A stretch of 8,808 nucleotides of DNA, taken from the NCBI GenBank assembly GCA_021798435.1, contig JAJZGN010000069.1, forward strand, positions 1 through 8,808. Direction: 5' to 3'. Shown here piece after piece: positions 6,578 to 8,808 of the stretch (within the stretch, counting starts at the first letter, position 1; each line of letters begins with the position of its first letter). Under the pieces are notes generated by a model that did no database searches, was not told where the DNA came from, and was given only the letters and a program-made list of their open reading frames with translations. The translations under genes and the position numbers were made by a program. Source of the DNA: a bacterium (GTDB lineage Bacteria; Chloroflexota; Dormibacteria; Aeolococcales; Bog-877).

Positions 6578-7380
6578 TTCCAGCAGCATTCCAGTACTCG
6601 AAAGCCGGCTCGGTGAAGGAGGCGGTGGCCCAGCTGAGGGAGGCCGGCCCGGAGGCCAAGGTGATCGCCGGAGGGCAGAGCCTGATCCCGCTCCTGCGGC
6701 TCCGGCTCTCCCAGCCATCCCACCTGGTCGACGTCAACGGGGTCCGGGAGCTCGACTACATCCACCCGGAGGGCGACCTCCTGCGCGTGGGCGCCATGAC
6801 CCGGCACACGACGATGGCCCGCTCCGAGCTGGTGCAGCGCCACCTCCCCCTGCTGGCGGAGATGGCCGCCCAGGTCGGCGACCCGCAGATTCGGGCCCGG
6901 GGCACCCTGGGCGGGGTCATCGCCCACGCCGATGCCGCGGGAGACTACCCCACGCTCGCGGTGATGCTCGACGCCACCATCGTCACGGACCGGCGCCGGG
7001 TTGCCGCCAGGGACTTCTTCCAGCACCTCTTCACCACCGTGCTCGCCGAGGACGAGCTGGTCTGCGAGGTGGTCTTCCCCGTGGCCCCAGGACCCCACCG
7101 GTACCTCAAGTTCCGGCGCCGGCTGTACGACTGGGCCATCGTCGGAGCCGCCGTGCAGAAGCTGGACTCAGGGTGGCGGGTGGGGCTGACGCACGTCGGC
7201 CCGAGCGCGGTGCGGGCGGCCGCGGTCGAGGCGCGCCTGCAGGCCGGGGCCACCTTCCAGGAGGCCGCCGCCGCCGCCGCAGACGGCCTGGAGCCCCCCA
7301 GCGACGTTCGCGCCTCTGCCGACTACCGACGCCACCTCGCCCGGGTCCTCACCCGCCGGGCGCTGGAACAGGCGGCCTGA
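6574..7380 (+). CDS. coxM: FAD-binding medium subunit of the molybdenum hydroxylase (CoxM-like)
   Basis: A 268-residue flavoprotein subunit of the same enzyme. It accepts electrons from the small subunit and passes them to an external acceptor. The FAD-binding loops are present: AGGQSLIPLLRLRL (32-45, family AGGxSLxP) and TLGGVIAHADAAGDYP (111-126, family T-x-GGxxAHxDPAxD). The region after about 170, with FRRRLYDWAIVG, belongs to the C-terminal CO dehydrogenase flavoprotein domain. The start is GTG at 6574, overlapping the large-subunit stop by 4 nt, with a perfect AGGAGG (6561-6566) 7 nt upstream. The length is slightly short compared with the usual 280-290 residues. Its place after the large subunit gives the order S-L-M, which is typical of form II clusters; form I clusters use M-S-L. 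Confidence 0.92.
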   Translation: MIPAAFQYSKAGSVKEAVAQLREAGPEAKVIAGGQSLIPLLRLRLSQPSHLVDVNGVRELDYIHPEGDLLRVGAMTRHTTMARSELVQRHLPLLAEMAAQVGDPQIRARGTLGGVIAHADAAGDYPTLAVMLDATIVTDRRRVAARDFFQHLFTTVLAEDELVCEVVFPVAPGPHRYLKFRRRLYDWAIVGAAVQKLDSGWRVGLTHVGPSAVRAAAVEARLQAGATFQEAAAAAADGLEPPSDVRASADYRRHLARVLTRRALEQAA

Positions 7381-7395
7381 GGGCGGTCGGGACTG

Positions 7396-8325
7396 GTGGG
7401 CCAGGGCGCGGAAGGGGCGCCGGGAGGGTTTGGCTGGCCGGAGGCGCAGGGCCTCGACTCGGTCGAGGAGATGCGCTCCCGGCTGGCCGCCGCCAGCTAC
7501 CTCGCGGACCACGCCCTGGCCACCGTCGCCTACCTGGGGCTCAAGCTGGAGCGCCCGGTGCTCCTCGAGGGGGAGGCCGGGGTCGGGAAGACCGAACTGG
7601 CCAAGGCCCTCTCCCGGGTGCTGGGCGCCCCTCTGGTGCGTCTGCAGTGCTACGAGGGCATCGACGTGAGCCAGGCGCTGTACGAGTGGAACCACGCCGG
7701 CCAGCTCCTGGCGATCCGGCAGCATGAGGGGGGCGGGCCCGACCTCGACCTGTACGCCGACCGCTTCCTCATCCGGCGGCCCCTTTTGGAGGCTCTGGCT
7801 CCGGCGGACGGGCGGCGCCGGGTGCTGCTCATCGATGAGGTCGACCGCAGCGACGACGAGTTCGAGGCGTTCCTCCTGGAGATGCTCTCCGACTGGCAGG
7901 TGACGATCCCCGAGCGCGGCACCCTCAGCTGCGTAAGTCCCCCGCTGGTGCTCCTGACCTCCAACCGGACCCGGGAGCTCCACGACGCCCTGAAGAGGCG
8001 CTGCCTGTACCACTGGATCGACTACCCGGGGGCCGCCGAGGAGCTGGCGATCGTGCGGCTGCGCCTTCCCGAGGTCCCGGCCCAGCTGGCCCGCCAGGTG
8101 GTGGCGTTCGTGCAGCAGCTGCGCTCCCTGCAGCTCTACAAGCTGCCGGGGGTGGCCGAGACCCTCGACTGGGCCGCCGCCTTGCTGGCGCTCGAGCGCC
8201 ACCGGCTCGACCCAGAGCTGGTGGCGGCCACCCTGGGCAGCCTGCTCAAGTACCAGGAGGACCTGGCAGCGGTGTCCGGAACCAGGCTTCCGGAACTCCT
8301 GGCCGAGGCCGGTGTCGGGAGCTGA
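7396..8325 (+). CDS. coxD: MoxR-type AAA+ ATPase, CoxD-like
   Basis: A 309-residue ATPase of the MoxR branch. CoxD of Oligotropha is needed for maturation of the CO dehydrogenase metal centre, probably as a chaperone working with CoxE. Walker A is GEAGVGKT (59-66), followed by LVRLQCYEGIDVSQALYEWN, characteristic of CoxD. Walker B is LLIDEVDR (144-151). Sensor 1 is TSNRTRELHD with N190, and the arginine-finger region is LKRRC (199-203). The C-terminal lid contains KLPGVAETLDWAAALLAL. The GTG start at 7396 follows the FAD-subunit stop by 15 nt with a weak GGGCGG 9 nt upstream. An internal ATG at 7471 (residue 26) would give the length more usual for CoxD, so the first 25 residues are uncertain. 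Its position in the operon implies a role in assembling or activating the hydroxylase. Confidence 0.88.
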   Translation: MGQGAEGAPGGFGWPEAQGLDSVEEMRSRLAAASYLADHALATVAYLGLKLERPVLLEGEAGVGKTELAKALSRVLGAPLVRLQCYEGIDVSQALYEWNHAGQLLAIRQHEGGGPDLDLYADRFLIRRPLLEALAPADGRRRVLLIDEVDRSDDEFEAFLLEMLSDWQVTIPERGTLSCVSPPLVLLTSNRTRELHDALKRRCLYHWIDYPGAAEELAIVRLRLPEVPAQLARQVVAFVQQLRSLQLYKLPGVAETLDWAAALLALERHRLDPELVAATLGSLLKYQEDLAAVSGTRLPELLAEAGVGS

Positions 8326-8808
8326 GACGGGGGCGGAGACGGCGGGGCTTGTATCCACCCTGATGGGACTGGCCCGGCGACTTCGGCGGGAGGGGCTGCC
8401 CGTGGGCACCGCCGAGCTTCTGCTGGGGCTCAGGGCGGCGGCCCTGGTGGGCGTGGAGGACCGGAGCCGGCTGCGACTCGCGCTGCGCAGCTGCTGGTGC
8501 CACCAGCTTTCCGACCTCGCCGTCTTCGACCGGGCCTTCCATGTAGAGCTGGGTGGTCCGCGCCCGGAGCCGTCGCGGCTGGCTCGCCCCGTGGCCGAGG
8601 TGGCCGTCCGCGCCGAGGCTCCGGGCGCGGCCGCCGACCCGTCCGGGCCCTCGTCCGAGGGGCCGCCCCGGGGGATCGCCAGCCTGGAGGAGCGGCTGCG
8701 CCGGGGGACCACCAAGATGACCCTGGTGACGGCGGAGCTGGACCGCTTTCCCGCCCTGCTCGCGGAGGTCCGGGAGCTGGTCGGGGACCGGGCCGAGGTC
8801 ACCAGGTC
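8312..8808 (+). CDS. coxE: CoxE-like (VWA-containing) protein, N-terminal part, cut by the window edge
   Basis: The frame is open from 8312 to the window end, giving 165 codons with no stop. The translation contains LVSTLMGLARRLRREGLPVGTAELLLGLRAAALVGVEDRSRLRLALR and later LSDLAVFDRAF. This matches the N-terminal helical region of CoxE proteins (GxARxLRxxGLPVGTxxxxxALxAL, then 'DxAVFDxxF'). The C-terminal von Willebrand A domain with its MIDAS metal site lies beyond the window and cannot be checked. A Gly/Pro/Ala-rich linker follows at about residues 83-120. The proposed GTG at 8312 overlaps the ATPase gene by 14 nt; GAGG at 8305-8308 is close to it. ATG 8363 is an alternative but has no ribosome site and would drop the start of the conserved region. 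MoxR ATPase and VWA partners are commonly adjacent and act together as a chaperone pair. Confidence 0.8.
   Translation, partial: MSGAETGAETAGLVSTLMGLARRLRREGLPVGTAELLLGLRAAALVGVEDRSRLRLALRSCWCHQLSDLAVFDRAFHVELGGPRPEPSRLARPVAEVAVRAEAPGAAADPSGPSSEGPPRGIASLEERLRRGTTKMTLVTAELDRFPALLAEVRELVGDRAEVTR

Noticed and set aside
5273..6718. Minus-strand 481-codon open frame
   Set aside because: Antisense of the large-subunit gene, with no recognisable domain.
7168..8802. Long minus-strand open frame (544 codons)
   Set aside because: It is antisense to the FAD-subunit, AAA+ ATPase and CoxE-like genes, all of which have clear motifs. The translation is low-complexity, as expected from GC-rich codon bias.

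Overview
The window is very GC-rich DNA with tightly packed genes, ATGA/GTGA stop-start overlaps, GTG starts and one apparently leaderless gene. This suggests a high-GC soil-type bacterium, such as Actinomycetota, Chloroflexota or Dormibacterota-like lineages. The sequence alone does not settle which.

Left part (1-2766) is accessory DNA. It opens with the last ~75 codons of an IS1634-like transposase on the + strand. A minus-strand two-gene unit follows (1780 to 504): a SatD-family protein with a C-terminal helix-turn-helix, overlapping by ATGA a multi-pass membrane protein whose C-terminal module resembles that of DUF3307 proteins. Directly upstream of satD is an ordered array of GTCAAG half-sites that alternate in orientation every 14 bp and overlap a likely leaderless promoter. 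Beyond it lie ~400 bp of apparently non-coding DNA and a frameshifted N-terminal remnant of a second IS1634-like transposase on the minus strand. The satD unit is thus bracketed by transposase debris.

Middle (2767-3732): a minus-strand PrmC-related methyltransferase carries ALPY where the family has NPPY. It is divergent from the next operon. The 165-bp gap holds a good -35/-10 pair (TTGCCA, 17 bp, CATACT) facing right and a perfect palindrome at the predicted transcription start.

Right part (3733-8808) is a + strand molybdenum hydroxylase operon in the order small [2Fe-2S] subunit, large molybdopterin subunit, FAD subunit, MoxR-type AAA+ ATPase (CoxD-like) and the start of a CoxE-like protein that runs off the window. 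Gaps are -14 to +15 nt, so the genes are probably translated from one mRNA. The S-L-M order and the PYRGAGR active-site loop, with no copper-binding cysteine, place it with 'form II' cox / aldehyde-oxidase-type enzymes and not with proven Mo-Cu CO dehydrogenases. The three subunits would form an (SLM)2 hydroxylase passing electrons from Mo through two 2Fe-2S clusters to FAD. The AAA+/CoxE pair probably acts in cofactor maturation. The physiological substrate cannot be read from the sequence.
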